DNA from: DATLZB01 sp035574175
GTDB taxonomy: Bacteria > Pseudomonadota > Alphaproteobacteria > Rhizobiales > Hyphomicrobiaceae
DNA length: 6,698 bases
NCBI GenBank assembly: GCA_035574175.1
Contig: DATLZB010000216.1
Coordinates: 1-6,698, forward strand
Direction of reading: 5' to 3'
Position numbers and translations under genes: made by a program. Positions 5,404 to 6,698 of this stretch are shown here, one piece after another (the first letter of the stretch is position 1; each line of letters starts with the position of its first letter). The notes beneath the pieces were generated by a model, which saw only the letters and a list, made by a program, of their open reading frames with translations, did not search any database and was not told the DNA's origin.

Positions 5404-6111
5404 TCAGGCTTCTTTAAACCGGTACCCCACCCCGTACAGTGTCTCAATCACGTCGAAGCTCTCGTCAACCTGCTTGAACTTCTTGCGCAGGCGCTTGATG
5501 TGACTGTCGATGGTGCGGTCGTCCACATACACCTGGTCGTCATAGGCCGCATCCATCAGTGCATCGCGAGTTTTCACCACCCCGGGACGTGTGGCAAGTG
5601 CTTGTAGAATCAGAAACTCGGTCACGGTGAGCGTAACCGGCTTCTGGTCCCAATGGCAGGTATGCCGTTCAGGATCGAGACGCAGCTTGCCCCGCTCCAG
5701 CACGCGCGCCGTTTCCCGCACCGAGCCGCTGGCGTCCTTCGGCTGGAAGCGGCGCAGCACCGCCTTCACCCGTTCCACCACGAGGCGCAGCGAGAAAGGC
5801 TTGGAAATGTAGTCGTCGGCGCCCATCTTGAGCCCGAACAGCTCATCGATCTCCTCATCCTTGGAGGTGAGGAAGATGACCGGCATGTCCGACTGCTGGC
5901 GCAGGCGGCACAGCAGTTGCATACCGTCCATGCGCGGCATCTTGATGTCAAAGACGCCGAGATCAGCCGGCTCTTCCGTCAGGGCCTCGAGGGCGGATAC
6001 ACCGTCACTATAGGTGCGAACCTTGTACCCCTCGGCCTCGAGCGCCGTCCTGAGCGAGGTCAGGATGTTCCGCTCGTCGTCGACGAGCGCAATCGTGCTC
6101 TTCTCTTTCAT
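5404..6111 (-). CDS. chvI: ChvI-type response regulator (OmpR family; BvrR orthologue)
   Basis: This 235-residue cytosolic transcription factor is phosphorylated by ChvG. The receiver domain (about 5-120) shows the acidic pair Asp11-Asp12, the phosphoacceptor Asp55 in GVFDIKMP, Thr82 in FLTS and Lys104 in ISKPF. The C-terminal winged helix (about 138-233) includes LTVTEFLILQALATRPG, the recognition region VYVDDRTIDSHIKRLRKKF and the closing ETLYGVGYRF. Length and all key residues agree with full-length ChvI. It is the first gene of the minus-strand operon leading to chvG, hprK, the EIIA gene and ptsH, so its promoter, lying in 6112-6270, probably drives at least chvG and hprK. The ATG at 6111 has only a weak GGGG about 9 nt upstream. 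ChvI/BvrR proteins are known to influence their own locus and the linked PTS genes in relatives; autoregulation here is inference. Confidence 0.97.
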   Translation of the reverse strand: MKEKSTIALVDDERNILTSLRTALEAEGYKVRTYSDGVSALEALTEEPADLGVFDIKMPRMDGMQLLCRLRQQSDMPVIFLTSKDEEIDELFGLKMGADDYISKPFSLRLVVERVKAVLRRFQPKDASGSVRETARVLERGKLRLDPERHTCHWDQKPVTLTVTEFLILQALATRPGVVKTRDALMDAAYDDQVYVDDRTIDSHIKRLRKKFKQVDESFDVIETLYGVGYRFKEA

Positions 6112-6270
6112 ATCGGTCTGCCCCAGCGTATGCGCCTTTAGCCGCCTCTATGGTCCCAACGTGTGCGAAATATGGCACTTTAGGCTCGTGCCGGACGGCT
6201 GAATGAAGCCTGAATAGGACAGGGCGGACGGTGGGGGCAAGCCGCAGAAGGTCGGGACGGCGGATCGAAC
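6112..6270. promoter_or_regulatory. Divergent promoter region of chvI and the HugZ-like gene
   Basis: This 159-bp intergenic stretch must hold the chvI operon promoter and probably that of the plus-strand gene. It has an AT-richer part around 6160-6215. Visible elements are a 5-bp inverted repeat GGCAC (6174-6178) / GTGCC (6188-6192), and a direct repeat of CTGAAT about 11 bp apart (6199-6215), a spacing of the kind OmpR-family regulators use. I could not assign -35/-10 boxes with confidence. Confidence 0.5.
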
Positions 6271-6698
6271 ATGGAAAACTCAGCCGATAAGGCCCGCCAT
6301 GCAGCCTGTGCCCGGGCCCTTGTCCGGCGTGCCCGGAAGGCGGCCCTCGCCACCATCGAGCGGGCAAGCGGCCACCCTTTCATCTCGCTCGTCGCCTTCG
6401 CCACGGAGCCCAACGGGACACCCATCCTGCTGCTTTCCAGCCTTGCGCAACACACGCGGAACCTTGCCGAGGACCCGCGCGCGAGCCTGCTCATAGAGGC
6501 AACCGGCTCCGCCAGCGACGCCTTGGCAGGCGACCGCGTCAGTCTGATCGGCCACGTCGCGCCGTTGGATGGTGCCAACGTACGCGCGCGCTTTCTTGCG
6601 CGCCACCCCTCCTCCGCGGCCTTGCTCGACTTCTCCGATTTCCAATTCTATCGCCTTGAAGTGGCGCGCGCCCATTTCGTTGGCGGGTTCGGCCGGAT
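6271..6698 (+). CDS. HugZ-family / pyridoxamine 5'-phosphate oxidase-like split-barrel protein, N-terminal part
   Basis: The reading frame starts at the ATG at 6271 and runs open to the right edge (142 codons). The N-terminus RALVRRARKAALATI and the ISLVAFATEPNGTPILLLSSLAQHTRNLAEDPRASLLI-type pattern (about residues 38-75), followed by a DRVSLIGHVAPL strand and FYRLEVARAHFVGGFGR at the edge, are typical of the FMN-binding split-barrel fold in HugZ/heme-utilisation proteins. The usual C-terminal part (a DUF2470-type domain in many members) would lie beyond the window. Members bind haem or flavin and some degrade haem; many alphaproteobacterial copies are uncharacterised, so neither haem oxygenase nor PNPOx activity can be claimed. 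The Shine-Dalgarno is weak (GGCGGA about 5 nt upstream). It is divergent from chvI, with 159 bp between them. Confidence 0.85.
   Translation, partial: MENSADKARHAACARALVRRARKAALATIERASGHPFISLVAFATEPNGTPILLLSSLAQHTRNLAEDPRASLLIEATGSASDALAGDRVSLIGHVAPLDGANVRARFLARHPSSAALLDFSDFQFYRLEVARAHFVGGFGR

Noticed and set aside
1..6698. CRISPR array, tRNA or rRNA genes, insertion sequences, attachment sites or prophage
   Set aside because: No regularly spaced repeats, no transposase or integrase sequence and no tRNA-like or rRNA-like segments were seen.

Overview
The window looks like chromosomal DNA from a high-GC alphaproteobacterium of the Hyphomicrobiales (Rhizobiales) type. The basis is the gene content and order: a ChvI/ChvG two-component pair is followed on the same strand by a short alphaproteobacterial HPr kinase, a mannose-family EIIA and an HPr, with ahcY beyond them. 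This arrangement is the well-known link between an envelope/acid-sensing two-component system and the regulatory, sugar-transport-free phosphotransferase system (PTS-Ntr) of rhizobia, Brucella and relatives. No species can be named from the sequence alone.

Layout from left to right. Positions 1-252 (minus) hold the first 84 codons of ahcY, running off the left edge. Positions 253-596 are a divergent intergenic region. On its ahcY side it contains a 22-bp imperfect palindrome resembling a SahR-type operator and a strong leader hairpin. On the other side it has helically phased T-tracts and a near-perfect Shine-Dalgarno. Positions 597-2006 (plus) encode a TadG-like exported protein with an N-terminal membrane anchor and a von Willebrand factor A domain. 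It has no tad pilus partners in the window. A perfect 11-bp hairpin lies at 2030-2055 between this gene and the convergent PTS operon.

The minus-strand operon is read from right to left: chvI (6111-5404), chvG (5389-3503), hprK (3510-3058, start overlapping the chvG stop), then a 218-bp gap, an EIIA-Man-type gene (2839-2435) and ptsH (2424-2122). Divergent from chvI, at 6271-6698 (plus), is the start of a HugZ/pyridoxamine-phosphate-oxidase-like split-barrel protein cut by the right edge.

How the genes work together: ChvG senses an envelope or acid signal and phosphorylates ChvI. HPrK can phosphorylate HPr on its regulatory serine. HPr and EIIA form a phosphorelay through histidines without a membrane sugar permease. 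Co-transcription suggests that envelope and carbon/nitrogen status are coordinated. The window is mostly conserved core genome. I do not see a clearly new system. The points most worth a second look are the ahcY leader, the orphan vWA/TadG gene set between ptsH and ahcY, and the structured gap upstream of the EIIA gene.
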